NCBI GenBank assembly: GCA_934668375.1 | Contig: CAKUNF010000010.1 | Location: 1 to 59,945, forward strand | DNA from: an uncultured Parolsenella sp. | GTDB taxonomy: Bacteria; Actinomycetota; Coriobacteriia; Coriobacteriales; Atopobiaceae | Reading direction: 5' to 3' | DNA: 59,945 nucleotides | Shown: positions 7,612 to 15,826 of the stretch, one piece after another | How positions within the stretch are numbered: the first letter of the stretch is position 1 | Layout of the letters: each line of letters begins with the position of its first letter | Translations under genes and position numbers: made by a program | The notes under the pieces: generated by a model | The model's database searches: none | What the model was told of the DNA's origin: nothing | The model's input: the letters and a program-made list of their open reading frames with translations, nothing else

Positions 7612-9264
7612 TTACAGCGCGTCCGCGTACTCGCTCTGCTGGGCCTTCTTGGCCGAGCGAATGAGGAACTCCTCGTTGGTCGCCGTGGCCTTCAGGCTCT
7701 TGATGAGCGAGTTCTCGGCACGCTCGATGTTGTTCATGTTCGCCAGGATGCGGCGCAGGCCCCACACGAACGGCTGCAGCTCGGGGTCGATGAGCAGCTC
7801 CTCGTTTCTCGTGCCGGAGGCAACCGGGTCGATGGCCGGGAAGATGCGCTTGTCTGCCAGCTCGCGGTCGAGCTTGAGCTCCATGTTGCCCGTACCCTTG
7901 AACTCCTCGAAGATGACCTCGTCCATCTTGGAGCCCGTCTCGACGAGCGCAGAGGCGAGGATCGTGAGCGAGCCGCCGTTCTCGATGTTGCGGGCGGCAC
8001 CCAGGAACTTCTTGGGCGGGTAGAGCGCCGAGGCGTCCACGCCGCCGGACAGGATGCGCCCGCTCGCCGGTTGGGCGAGGTTGTAGGCACGGGCGAGGCG
8101 CGTGATCGAGTCGAGGATGACCACGACGTCGCGTCCCATCTCGACGAGGCGCTTCGCACGCTCGATGACGAGCTCGGAGACGGCCGTGTGGTTGTCTGCC
8201 GGCATGTCGAACGTGGAGGCCACGACGTCACCGCGGATGGAGCGCTGCATGTCCGTGACCTCCTCGGGACGCTCGTCCACGAGCAGGCAGATGAGGTGCA
8301 CCTCGGGGTTGTTGGCGGCGATGGACTCGCAGATGCGCTTGAGCACCGTGGTCTTGCCGGCCTTGGGCGGACTCACGATGAGGCCGCGCTGGCCCTTGCC
8401 GATAGGCGCCACGAGGTCGATGGCGCGGCCCGTGATGGAGTCACGGCCATGCTCCATGGTGAGCCGCTCGTTGGGGTAGACCGGCGTGAGGTCGCGGAAG
8501 CGCGGGCGGCTCCTGAGCACCTCGGGCGGCAGGCCGTTCACGGAGGCCACCTTGTACAGCGCCGGGTACTTGTCGTTGGGGCGGCTGGGGCGCACGGTGC
8601 CCTCGACCCAGTCTCCGCGACGCAGGCCCATGTGCTTTATGAGCTGCTGGGGAACGAAGGCGTCGTCGTCGCCGGGCATGTAGTTGCCCGTGCGCACGAA
8701 GCCGTAGCCCTCGTTCGTGAGGTCGAGGACGCCCGCGACGTCGCGGAAGCCCTCGGCGCGCGCGGAGGCAACGTAGACGTCCTCCACGAGCTGGGCCTTG
8801 CGCACGCCCACGTACTCGACGCCCAGGCCCGAGGCGTGCACGCGCAGCTCCGCCACGAGCATGGACGAGAGCATCTCGCGTGAGAGCCTGGGCTCCACGG
8901 TGCCCTGGCCCGCGTTGTTGTTGCCGTGGCGGCCACGACGCCTGTTGTTCTGGAACTGCTGGTTGCGGCCCTGCTGCTGGTTGCGGCCACCGCGATTGTC
9001 GCGGTTGTCCCGCTGGGCATGGCCGCGCTGTGGCTTGGGTTGGTCGCGCTGTTGCGGCTCGCGCTCGCGGACGGGTGAGGTCGGCTGATCGGGGACCTCG
9101 GCGTCCTTGTGCTGGCGCGCGCGGCGGCGCTTGGGCTGCGGGGCGTCGTCGGCCTGCTTGGGAGCACTGGCCTGCTGGGTGCCCGCGTCCTCGCCCTGGC
9201 TCTTGCGTGCACGGGTACGGCGGCGCTTTGGCGCCTGGACGTCCTCGTTCTTCTCTTCTGTCAC
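7612..9264 (-). CDS. rho: Transcription termination factor Rho
   Basis: This 550-residue hexameric RNA helicase ends transcription at untranslated sites. Residues 1-125 form a disordered arm: Arg/Lys/Gln/Pro-rich to about 85, then Asn/Gln/Gly/Arg-rich (residues 86-120). A Rho N-terminal helix domain (about 127-170) and a cold-shock RNA-binding domain (LTNEGYGFVRTGNYMPGDDDAF, about 182-203, shown here in part) follow. Walker A is PPKAGKTT with K304. The Walker B/R-loop region is VVVILDSITRLARAYN, and GTGNMELKLDR is the Rho signature. I use GTG at 9264, preceded by AAGGAT, because the frame upstream is not Rho-like. Actinobacterial Rho often has such an inserted arm. Confidence 0.96.
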   Translation of the reverse strand: MTEEKNEDVQAPKRRRTRARKSQGEDAGTQQASAPKQADDAPQPKRRRARQHKDAEVPDQPTSPVREREPQQRDQPKPQRGHAQRDNRDNRGGRNQQQGRNQQFQNNRRRGRHGNNNAGQGTVEPRLSREMLSSMLVAELRVHASGLGVEYVGVRKAQLVEDVYVASARAEGFRDVAGVLDLTNEGYGFVRTGNYMPGDDDAFVPQQLIKHMGLRRGDWVEGTVRPSRPNDKYPALYKVASVNGLPPEVLRSRPRFRDLTPVYPNERLTMEHGRDSITGRAIDLVAPIGKGQRGLIVSPPKAGKTTVLKRICESIAANNPEVHLICLLVDERPEEVTDMQRSIRGDVVASTFDMPADNHTAVSELVIERAKRLVEMGRDVVVILDSITRLARAYNLAQPASGRILSGGVDASALYPPKKFLGAARNIENGGSLTILASALVETGSKMDEVIFEEFKGTGNMELKLDRELADKRIFPAIDPVASGTRNEELLIDPELQPFVWGLRRILANMNNIERAENSLIKSLKATATNEEFLIRSAKKAQQSEYADAL

Positions 9265-9430
9265 GTGGGTGATCCTTCGCGTCTGGCGAACTCGTCGCCT
9301 CCCGGCACATGACAAGGCATAGGAAACGTTTCCAGAATGCGGCCGCACCTATGCGGGACTGTCATGCTGGGGACATGGAAGCGCGCCGACATGCGGCGCA
9401 AACGGGTCCTTTGACCCTTATCGACCGTGA

Positions 9431-10126
9431 CTATAGCACTGAAGGGCTGCCCGCGCGAGCGTGACCCACGTGAAATGCCTCGAGCTGCTCCTCGATCTTC
9501 TCCGCACGCTCCCTGCCCGCATCCGTGAGGCTCACGCCAACGACGCCGCGGGCATCCATGCCGGAGCGAACGACCTGCCCGGCCTTCTCGAGAGACGAGA
9601 CCGCCATGGAGACCGTGGGCTGAAGCAGTCCGAGAAGGGAGACGAGCTCGCTCACCGAGCGGCTGCCCTTCCCGTCGCCCGAGCAGAGAAGGGCCATGAG
9701 GAGCATGTCTGCCGAGGAGACGGACGCCCTCGCACACTCGTCGATGATGAGTGACATGCGCCTGGGCGTGCAGCGGCACAGGGGCATGCCAGACGTGATG
9801 TTGCGACAGACGTTCGTGACGATGTGACGGACCTCGCGCACACCCGCATCCGTCAGGGAGCAGCAGACGCTCCTGCGGTCGCTCTCCCCGATCCTGCGCT
9901 CGATGAGTCCAAGCTCGGCCAGGTGACCGGCCCTGTGCGTCATGGTCGGGCGGAGCACGCCCTGGTGATCGGCAATCTCCGAAGTGCGGAGCGGCTTGCC
10001 CACGTTCGCGAGGTGACACATGATGCCCAGCTCGTCGAACGTGATGCGGCCTGAGGCAGGCGTGGACTGCCGCACCAGGCCAAAGGCCCGGCGAACAGAT
10101 AGATACTCACACACCTTCAACGGCAA
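9431..10126 (-). CDS. MarR-type regulator with two winged-helix domains
   Basis: This 231-residue DNA-binding protein has two MarR-like winged-helix units in one chain. The first (about residues 28-100) has the recognition helix near LRTSEIADHQGVLRPTMTHR and a wing GLIERRIGESDRRSVCCSLTDAG. The second (about 135-215) has SVSELVSLLGLLQPTVSMAV and VVRSGMDARGVVGVSLTDAG. MarR proteins normally dimerise, so a fused tandem could act as a built-in pseudo-dimer. The start is TTG at 10126 after a GGGGG site; a GTG four codons later is possible. It lies upstream of rho in the same direction with a 166-bp gap. The ligand is unknown. The palindrome in its promoter region suggests autoregulation. Confidence 0.75.
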   Translation of the reverse strand: MPLKVCEYLSVRRAFGLVRQSTPASGRITFDELGIMCHLANVGKPLRTSEIADHQGVLRPTMTHRAGHLAELGLIERRIGESDRRSVCCSLTDAGVREVRHIVTNVCRNITSGMPLCRCTPRRMSLIIDECARASVSSADMLLMALLCSGDGKGSRSVSELVSLLGLLQPTVSMAVSSLEKAGQVVRSGMDARGVVGVSLTDAGRERAEKIEEQLEAFHVGHARAGSPSVL

Positions 10127-10163
10127 GACCCCCGAGAAGCAACCAACTACCTCATCACTAGGA

Positions 10164-10204
10164 TACCCCTAATTTTCGCCGTTGAGCCTTTAATTTAGGG
10201 ATAG
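10164..10204. promoter_or_regulatory. Inverted repeat upstream of the MarR-type gene (candidate operator)
   Basis: The arms TACCCCTAA (10164-10172) and TTTAGGGATA (10195-10204) match as an inverted repeat at 8 of 9 positions, about 31 bp centre to centre. The site lies 38-78 bp upstream of the regulator start in an AT-rich patch, a typical position for an autoregulatory operator. The spacing of three helical turns would suit a protein with two DNA-binding domains. Confidence 0.4.
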
Positions 10205-10227
10205 TCGCCAAATTTGTCTCAAACCAA

Positions 10228-10262
10228 AGAAAAAGCCCAGCACGCAGAGGGTGCCGGGCTTC
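10228..10262 (-). terminator. Intrinsic terminator of argS
   Basis: The minus strand has stem AGCCCGGCA / TGCTGGGCT with an 8- to 10-base loop, followed by TTTTTCTTT, 26-60 bases past the argS stop. Confidence 0.85.
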
Positions 10263-10287
10263 AAGAATTTAATGAGCGGACGCTGCG

Positions 10288-12129
10288 CTACATGCGTTCC
10301 GGAGCGCTGACGCCAACGAGCGCGAGCGTGAGCGCGAGCACGCGGCGGCAGGCGTCGCAGACGGCGAGGCGCGCCGTGGAGACGTCCGCGTCAACCGGAC
10401 GACCCTCGCTGGGCAGCACCTGGCAGACGGTGTAGAAGCCGTGGAACGCCGCAGCGAGCTCCTGGGCATAGTGCGTGAGGCGGAACGGCGCGCGGTCGCG
10501 GGCGCACCCCTCGACGAGCTCGCCGAACTCGCCGAGCTTGCGGGCAAGCGCGGTCTCGGTGGGGTCGGTGAGCACGGAGAGGTCACAGTCGATCGGGCAG
10601 GCGCGCAGGGCCACCTCGTCCATGCCGAGGCTGGCGGCCTCCTCTGCCGTCACGCCGGCGGCGCGGCGCAGGATGGAGCAGATGCGCGCGTGGGCATACT
10701 GGACGTAGTACACGGGGTTCGTGTTGTCCTGGCGCTTCACGGCCTCGATGTCGAAGTCGATCATCTGGTTGGAGCTCTTGGACACGAGCGTGAAGCGCGT
10801 GGCGTCGGCGCCCACCTCGTCGAGCAGCTCGCGCAGCGGGACCATGGTGCCCTTGCGCTTGCTCATCTTGACGGGCTGGCCGTTGCGCAGCAGGTTCACG
10901 AGCTGGCCGAGGAGAACCTCGAACTTGCCCTCGTAGCCAAGGGCGTCGGTGGCGGCACGCACGCGGGCGATGTAGCCGTGGTGGTCTGCGCCCCACACGT
11001 CGATGACGTGGTCGACGCGCTCGTACTTGTTCCAGTGGTAGGCCACGTCGGAGGCAAAGTAGGTGTAGGCGCCGTCTGCCTTCACGAGCACGCGATCCTT
11101 GTCGTCGCCAAAGTCGGTGGAGCGGAACCACAGGGCCCCGTCCCTCTCGTACAGGTAGCCCTGCTCGCGCAGACGGGCGAAGGCGCGGTCCACGGCGCTC
11201 GTGCCGTCTGCGCCCTTCTCGTATAGGGAGCGCTCGGAGAACCACTGGTCAAAGTCGGTGCGCATGTCCGTGCAGGTCTGGCGGATGTCGTCGAGCATGA
11301 GCTTGTAGCCGCGCTCGCGGAACGACAGCATGCGCTCCTCGGCGTCCGCGTCCACCCAGCGAGTGCCGTCGGCCTCCATGAAGTGGGCGGCGAGGTCGAT
11401 GATGTAGTCTCCGCCGTAGGAGTCGGCACCGAGCTTGGCGCGGAAGGCGTCCATGTAGGGGTGGGAGTCGGGGTGCTCGTCGGCCTCGTCGTTGACGAAG
11501 GCGCTCCAGTCCGCGATGAGGGCCTCGTGGGCGGCGTGGGCATCGACGCCCCTCTCGTCCATGATCTGGGCGAGCTGCAGGTAGCGCTCGGACACGGAGT
11601 TGCCGAACGTGTTCATCTGGTTGCCGTGGTCGTTGACGTAGTACTCGCGCTCCACGTCATAGCCGGCATGCTCGAGGACGCGGGAGAGCGAGTCTCCGAG
11701 CGCGGCCCAGCGGCCGTGGCCGATGTGCAGCGGACCCACGGGGTTGGCCGAGACGAACTCGACCTGGACGCGCTGGCCGGCGCCAAGGTTGGAGCGGCCG
11801 AAGTCGGCGCCCTGGACGCGGGCCGTGCGGAAGACCTCGTTGCCGGCGGCCGTGGACAGGTAGATGTTCACGAAGCCGGGGCCGGCGACCTCGACGTGAT
11901 CGACCTCGGGGGCGTCGGGCAGGTGCTTGGCGATGGCCTCCGCGATGGCGCGGGGAGCCATGTGGGCCGTCTTGGCGCTGCGCAGGGCAACGGTGCTCGT
12001 CCAGTCGCCGTGCGAGGAATCGGCCGGGCGCTCGAGACCGAGGTCTGCCACCTCGAACTGAGGCAGCTCACCGGCCGCCTGCGCCTCCTCGACCGCCGCG
12101 CGGACCAGCTTCTCGATCGTCTCGACCAC
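10288..12129 (-). CDS. argS: Arginyl-tRNA synthetase
   Basis: This 613-residue class I synthetase charges tRNA-Arg in the cytosol. An N-terminal Add-1 domain (about 1-105) recognises the tRNA D-loop. The HIGH motif is H135-H138 in NPVGPLHIGHGR. The KMSKS-like loop is KMSKRKGT, as is common in ArgRS. The C-terminal helical anticodon-binding domain (about 480-613) ends LALVGVSAPERM, close to the family ending. GTG at 12129 follows AAGGGA. It reads on from pncB after 70 bp that hold a TAAACT -10-like element, so it may have its own promoter. Confidence 0.96.
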   Translation of the reverse strand: MVETIEKLVRAAVEEAQAAGELPQFEVADLGLERPADSSHGDWTSTVALRSAKTAHMAPRAIAEAIAKHLPDAPEVDHVEVAGPGFVNIYLSTAAGNEVFRTARVQGADFGRSNLGAGQRVQVEFVSANPVGPLHIGHGRWAALGDSLSRVLEHAGYDVEREYYVNDHGNQMNTFGNSVSERYLQLAQIMDERGVDAHAAHEALIADWSAFVNDEADEHPDSHPYMDAFRAKLGADSYGGDYIIDLAAHFMEADGTRWVDADAEERMLSFRERGYKLMLDDIRQTCTDMRTDFDQWFSERSLYEKGADGTSAVDRAFARLREQGYLYERDGALWFRSTDFGDDKDRVLVKADGAYTYFASDVAYHWNKYERVDHVIDVWGADHHGYIARVRAATDALGYEGKFEVLLGQLVNLLRNGQPVKMSKRKGTMVPLRELLDEVGADATRFTLVSKSSNQMIDFDIEAVKRQDNTNPVYYVQYAHARICSILRRAAGVTAEEAASLGMDEVALRACPIDCDLSVLTDPTETALARKLGEFGELVEGCARDRAPFRLTHYAQELAAAFHGFYTVCQVLPSEGRPVDADVSTARLAVCDACRRVLALTLALVGVSAPERM

Positions 12130-12199
12130 GATGTATCCCTTCTACGTGCACGCGATGTAACTGGTTGAGTTTAGCAGATGTGACGGGCGTGGCCCGCGC

Positions 12200-13678
12200 C
12201 TAGTGGACCTGGGCCGCACGCTCCTCGCGCACGAGGCGCTGGCGCAGGCGCGAGAGCTCGGACTCGATGCCCACGGGATAGACTTGCGGGTTCAGGAAGC
12301 GGCGCACGGCCGGGTCGAGATGCATGAGCGCGTCTCTGCACACGCGCTTGGCCTCCTCGAGGCTCGGTTGCCCGCCCACGCGCCGACCCTCGGCAACGAC
12401 GGGAACGAGCAGGTCGCGGCACTCGTAGGCGGAGAAGTCGTAGCTCGTCTCGGCGTCCATGACGTCAACGGCGGCGCTTGGGGTGGCCTGGGGCATCGTC
12501 TCGTCATAGATGACATCGCCCACGGGGCAGCCCGCCTCGTCATAGAAGCGCGCCACCTGCTGGATGCCGGGAATCGTGCGCTTGTAGGCGACCTCGGACA
12601 GCTTCATCGTGGGACGCCAGGCGTCCTGGCCGGCCTTGCGCACGGCGGAGAGCTTGTAGACGCCGCCAAGCGAGGGCTGGGGGTCGCACGTGGCGAGCTT
12701 GGTGCCCACGCCAAACGAGTCGATGGGCGCGCCCTGGGCGAACAGCGACTGGATCGTGTACTCGTCGAGATCGTTTGAGGCGGAGACCCTCACGTAGGGA
12801 AGGCCGGCCTCGTCAAACGCGTGGCGCGCGAACTTGGAGAGCTTGGCGAGGTCACCCGAGTCGATGCGCACGGCGGCGAGGCGCTCCCCTGCCGTCTCCA
12901 TCTCCTTGGCGACCGTCACGGCGTTCGCGACGCCCTGGTGCACGTCGTAGGTGTCAACGAGCAGCACGCAGTTCTTGGGGCTCGTGCGGGCAAAGGCGCG
13001 GAACGCCTCGAGCTCAGAGGGAAACGCCATGACCCAGGAGTGGGCGTGCGTGCCGAAGACGGGAATGCCGTAGATCTTGCCAGCAAGGCAGTTGGACGTC
13101 GAGCTCGCGCCGCCCACGTAGGAGGCGCGGGCCACGGCAAGGCCGCCGTCCGGCCCCTGGGCGCGACGCAGGCCAAAGTCCGAGACCGCATGGCCCTCGG
13201 CGGCCTGGACCACGCGCGCCGTCTTGGTGGCCACGAGCGTCTGGAAGTTCACGAGGTTGAGCAGGGCCGTCTCGATGAGCTGGCAAGCCGCCATGGGGCC
13301 TTGCACGCGCACGAGCGGCTCGCGCGGGAACACGACCTGCCCCTCGGGCACGGCCCAGACATCGACGTCCATCGAGAAGGTGCCCAGCCACTCGAGAAAG
13401 CCGGGCTTGAACAGGGCCCCGCCGCCGGGAGCCTGGATGGAGGCGAGATAGGCGATGTCCTCGTCCGTGTAGCGGAAGTTCTCGACGAGATCGGCGATCT
13501 GGCCCGTTCCGCAGGCAACGGCATAGCCGCCGTCAAACGGTGCGTCGCGGAAGAAGACCGTAAAGCACGCCTCGGCGTCCATGAGGCCGCTCTCCCAGAA
13601 TCCCTGGGCCATCGTGAGCTCGTACAGGTCCGTGTTGAGCGAGACGTCCGTGGGCCTCGTTGCGTCCGTGAGCGACAT
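12200..13678 (-). CDS. pncB: Nicotinate phosphoribosyltransferase
   Basis: This 492-residue cytosolic enzyme joins nicotinate to PRPP to form nicotinate mononucleotide, the entry step of the Preiss-Handler NAD salvage route. The N-terminal LNTDLYELTMAQGFWESG is the family signature. Later blocks include GLRRAQGPDGGL, GTHAHSWVMAF with the catalytic histidine region, VDTYDVHQGVANA, and VRIDSGDLAKLSK for the phosphoribosyl site. Length fits the Gram-positive subgroup. ATG at 13678 follows GGGGGAG. argS lies downstream in the same direction. Confidence 0.95.
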   Translation of the reverse strand: MSLTDATRPTDVSLNTDLYELTMAQGFWESGLMDAEACFTVFFRDAPFDGGYAVACGTGQIADLVENFRYTDEDIAYLASIQAPGGGALFKPGFLEWLGTFSMDVDVWAVPEGQVVFPREPLVRVQGPMAACQLIETALLNLVNFQTLVATKTARVVQAAEGHAVSDFGLRRAQGPDGGLAVARASYVGGASSTSNCLAGKIYGIPVFGTHAHSWVMAFPSELEAFRAFARTSPKNCVLLVDTYDVHQGVANAVTVAKEMETAGERLAAVRIDSGDLAKLSKFARHAFDEAGLPYVRVSASNDLDEYTIQSLFAQGAPIDSFGVGTKLATCDPQPSLGGVYKLSAVRKAGQDAWRPTMKLSEVAYKRTIPGIQQVARFYDEAGCPVGDVIYDETMPQATPSAAVDVMDAETSYDFSAYECRDLLVPVVAEGRRVGGQPSLEEAKRVCRDALMHLDPAVRRFLNPQVYPVGIESELSRLRQRLVREERAAQVH

Positions 13679-13734
13679 TGCGCTCCCCCTCTTTCGTGTG
13701 TTGCCTAGCGTGCCCGGCGGACACGCACGCGATG

Positions 13735-14046
13735 CTAGTTGGCGATGAGGCCGCCGCCCACGACGCTTATGACGAACAGCGCCACGATGACGGCAAGCGC
13801 GAGCAGGACGATCTTCTGGCCAAGGGGCATCTTGAGGTCGTCGTCGGGCTCCATGTACTCGCGAGCCCGTTCGCGGCGCTGCGCGTCGAGGGCGTCACGC
13901 TCGGCCTCGGCCTTCTCGGCACGCAGGCGCTCGAGCTCGGCCTTCTGAGCCGCCTCGTGCTGGGCACGCTCGCGGGCGGCCTTCTCGGCACGAAGGCGCC
14001 TGAGCTCCTCGCGCTCCTCGTCGGTCAGGGGTGTCTCGTCTGCCAT
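13735..14046 (-). CDS. Small tail-anchored coiled-coil protein
   Basis: This 103-residue protein of unknown function starts MADETPLTDEEREELRRL and continues as a continuous charged helix rich in Glu, Arg, Ala and Lys (about 8-65), predicted coiled coil. A short acidic patch (EPDDDLK) leads to one C-terminal transmembrane helix (about 77-99, LLALAVIVALFVISVVGG), so the coil should face the cytoplasm. I use ATG at 14046, preceded by GAGGAGC; the frame continues upstream to 14124 without support. Its layout is a small version of the protein at 30122-31654. Confidence 0.75.
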   Translation of the reverse strand: MADETPLTDEEREELRRLRAEKAARERAQHEAAQKAELERLRAEKAEAERDALDAQRRERAREYMEPDDDLKMPLGQKIVLLALAVIVALFVISVVGGGLIAN

Positions 14047-14136
14047 GGATGCTCCTCGTGTCTGCCCCCATAGGGCGTGGTGGGCGTGGTTAACCTGTCT
14101 TGAGTCCGGGACTAGTCTAGCCATTCTGCGCAGGCG

Positions 14137-15090
14137 CTAGTCATGCCGCGCGCCAGGCAGCTCGGGGCCGACGACGCCCGTCATGTCGAACGCGGGCACG
14201 AAGCTCTCCGAGACCGTGCCGCCCTGCTGCCACCACATGCGCTCGAAACCCAGGTCGTCCGCGTGGTCGAGCACGAGCTCGTACTCCTCGTCCGTCACCG
14301 ACCGCGCCAGGTCTCCGCCACGGGCCCGGCACGCCTCGTTGGGCGTGTACTGGTTCATGACGGAGATGTCCACACTGTTGCCCGCTAGCTCCCACACGCG
14401 GTCGAGCACGGCCATGGAGTCGTCCGCATGCCCGGGAAGCACGAGGTGACGCACGATGATGCCACTCAGCATCCTGCCGTCGTCCCCGTTTGCGGCGCCC
14501 CCGTGGGCGCGCACGCTCTCGAGCATGGCCGCGAGGGCCGCGGCGGCAACGTCTGGGTAGTCGCGGGCGCGGGAGAGCTCGGCGGCGAGGTCTGCGCTCG
14601 CGTACTTGAAGTCCGTGAGCCACACGTCGACGACCTGCGAGAGCAGGCGCACGCACTCAGGCGTCTCGTAGCCGCCCGTGTTGCACACGATGGGAATGGC
14701 AAGGCCGGCGTCGCGGGCCAGAAGGGCCGCCTCGACCACCTGCGGGGCAAAGTGGCCGGGCGTCACGAGGTTGATGTTGAGCGCGCCCTGCCCCTGCAGC
14801 TCGAGCATCATCTGGGCCACGCGGGCGACGGAGACGTCTGCCCCGAAGTTTCCCGAGCTGATCTGGGCGTTCTGGCAGAAGACGCAGCGAAGCGTGCAGG
14901 CCGAGAAGAAGATGGCACCAGAGCCCGCCTCGCCCGAGATGGGCGGCTCCTCCCAGAAGTGGAGCGCCGAGCGCGCCACGCGCAGGGTGCCCGTGGCCCC
15001 GCATGCGCCGCGGGCGCCCGCTGCGCGGTTTGCGCCGCACGCGCGCGGGCAGAGGTGGCACGAGGCGTATTCGCGCGGCATCTGTTCCAT
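14137..15090 (-). CDS. Radical SAM protein, PflA-like (COG1313 type)
   Basis: This 317-residue protein has a radical SAM cluster C64-x3-C68-x2-C71 in SACTLRCVFCQN, so it should bind a 4Fe-4S cluster and cleave S-adenosylmethionine. An extra N-terminal cysteine set (C10, C13, C17 and C29 in CHLCPRAC and GACG) is typical of the PflX/COG1313 group, which resembles pyruvate formate-lyase activating enzymes but has no proven substrate. NINLVTPGHFAPQV and a GIIVRHLVLPGH block follow in order as in that group. I use ATG at 15090 after GGAGG because the upstream frame runs into a terminator and tRNA-Ala. No glycyl-radical enzyme lies nearby. Confidence 0.85.
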   Translation of the reverse strand: MEQMPREYASCHLCPRACGANRAAGARGACGATGTLRVARSALHFWEEPPISGEAGSGAIFFSACTLRCVFCQNAQISSGNFGADVSVARVAQMMLELQGQGALNINLVTPGHFAPQVVEAALLARDAGLAIPIVCNTGGYETPECVRLLSQVVDVWLTDFKYASADLAAELSRARDYPDVAAAALAAMLESVRAHGGAANGDDGRMLSGIIVRHLVLPGHADDSMAVLDRVWELAGNSVDISVMNQYTPNEACRARGGDLARSVTDEEYELVLDHADDLGFERMWWQQGGTVSESFVPAFDMTGVVGPELPGARHD

Positions 15091-15130
15091 GGAGCCTCCA
15101 AACGACTCCGCCGCCAAGCGGGTCTCGATA

Positions 15131-15162
15131 CAAAAAGAGCGGACCACATCGTGGCCCGCTCG
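15131..15162 (-). terminator. Intrinsic terminator of tRNA-Ala
   Basis: The minus strand forms GAGCGG(G)CCAC / GTGG(T)CCGCTC with a 4-base loop, then TTTTT. It begins 9 bases after the tRNA CCA end, between tRNA-Ala and the radical SAM gene. Confidence 0.85.
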
Positions 15163-15170
15163 GCAATTCC

Positions 15171-15246
15171 TGGTGGAGACGAAGGGAATCGAACCCTCGG
15201 CCTCTGCCATGCGACGGCAGCGCTCTCCCAGCTGAGCTACGTCCCC
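15171..15246 (-). tRNA. tRNA-Ala (anticodon CGC) with encoded CCA
   Basis: On the minus strand the acceptor GGGGACG pairs with CGTCTCC and contains the G3:U70 pair that specifies alanine. The anticodon stem CTGCC/GGCAG closes loop GTCGCAT, giving anticodon CGC (codon GCG). CCA is encoded at 15173-15171. Confidence 0.95.
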
Positions 15247-15381
15247 AGGCGCGTTTGCGCGAAGGCTATTGTACCGTGAAGGACGGCCCTGTCAAACGAG
15301 AATCTACATTTCGCGAGACAAACGCGGATACGCGGCCGTGACGGGGGCGTGGCGGCACGGGTGCTCGGCGTCCTTCTCGAC

Positions 15382-15511
15382 CCGAATGTACAAAACGGAC
15401 TCAGATTGTCGCACTTGCGCGCCTTCGGTCTCGCGCCATCTGAAGTTATGTTGATAACGAGACCGTTTGACCGCAAAACAGCGACATTCTCGACCCGTTT
15501 TGTACATTCGG
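15382..15511. repeat. Nested inverted repeat in the gap between tRNA-Ala and the small RNA
   Basis: Arms 15382-15412 and 15481-15511 are 31 bp each and complementary at 26 positions, with a 17-bp perfect outer part (CCGAATGTACAAAACGG). Inside lie GGTCTCG/CGAGACC (15427-15433 with 15458-15464) and GTTAT/ATAAC, so the whole 130-bp block can fold as one long cruciform or RNA hairpin. No coding frame is credible here. The flanking words (TTCTCGACCCG and CGGCCGC) recall the other extragenic palindromes of the window. The remaining bases between 15247 and 15585 hold nothing I can name. Confidence 0.7.
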
Positions 15512-15585
15512 CCGCAAACTGATCGCCGTGCGCCCCATGACTGCGCCCAAACACGATTAACGCGTACACGAGAGACGCGACGCGC

Positions 15586-15610
15586 AAAAAGAAAGGCGCC
15601 CCAGGGCGCC
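15586..15610 (-). terminator. Second terminator downstream of the 6S-like RNA
   Basis: The minus strand has GGCGCC-CTGG-GGCGCC followed by TTTCTTTTT. It lies just past the T-rich 3' end of the small RNA and would catch read-through. Confidence 0.8.
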
Positions 15611-15617
15611 ATCGCGA

Positions 15618-15791
15618 CAAAAAACAACGTCGCTCCCCGCAGGTGCGATAATGAACCCACCTCTCAGAAGGTGGGTGCCCTCGCCGGCTGTTCCAGCTTC
15701 CCCCAAGCGGAGGATGCCTGTACTGAGCTCGGTATATGGGCTCCCAGGAAACGCTTGTCGGTTCACCCAGTTTGCCCTGCGGGGAGCTGAC
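15618..15791 (-). ncRNA. ssrS: Candidate 6S-like small RNA
   Basis: A 174-nt leftward unit with no reading frame. Its ends pair perfectly over 12 bp (15776-15787 with 15632-15643, GCTCCCCGCAGG). A small hairpin ACCCACCT/AGGTGGGT (15655-15662 with 15669-15676) sits on the 3' side of a large internal loop. The centre is a long interrupted hairpin (15705-15709 with 15752-15756, plus inner helices). A closed outer stem, a large bubble with a 3'-side hairpin and a terminal stem is the 6S RNA plan; 6S RNA binds the housekeeping RNA polymerase. The 3' end runs into a T6 tract. A promoter lies at the right distance. That it is a structured RNA gene is likely; the 6S identity rests on shape and a few shared words. 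Confidence 0.6.
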
Positions 15792-15797
15792 ACCTCC

Positions 15798-15826
15798 ACT
15801 ATACCCAAGCCGTTTGTCGTTGCCAG
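15798..15826 (-). promoter_or_regulatory. Promoter of the 6S-like RNA
   Basis: On the minus strand CTGGCA (15826-15821, 4 of 6 to consensus) is followed after 17 bp by TATAGT (15803-15798, 5 of 6). Transcription would start near 15791, which is the 5' side of the closing stem of the small RNA. Confidence 0.6.

Noticed and set aside
15618..15791. Small RNA read as SRP RNA or RNase P RNA, or as a rightward RNA
   Set aside because: The SRP GGAAG loop and the RNase P conserved cores are absent. The promoter and the T-rich 3' end exist only for the leftward strand.
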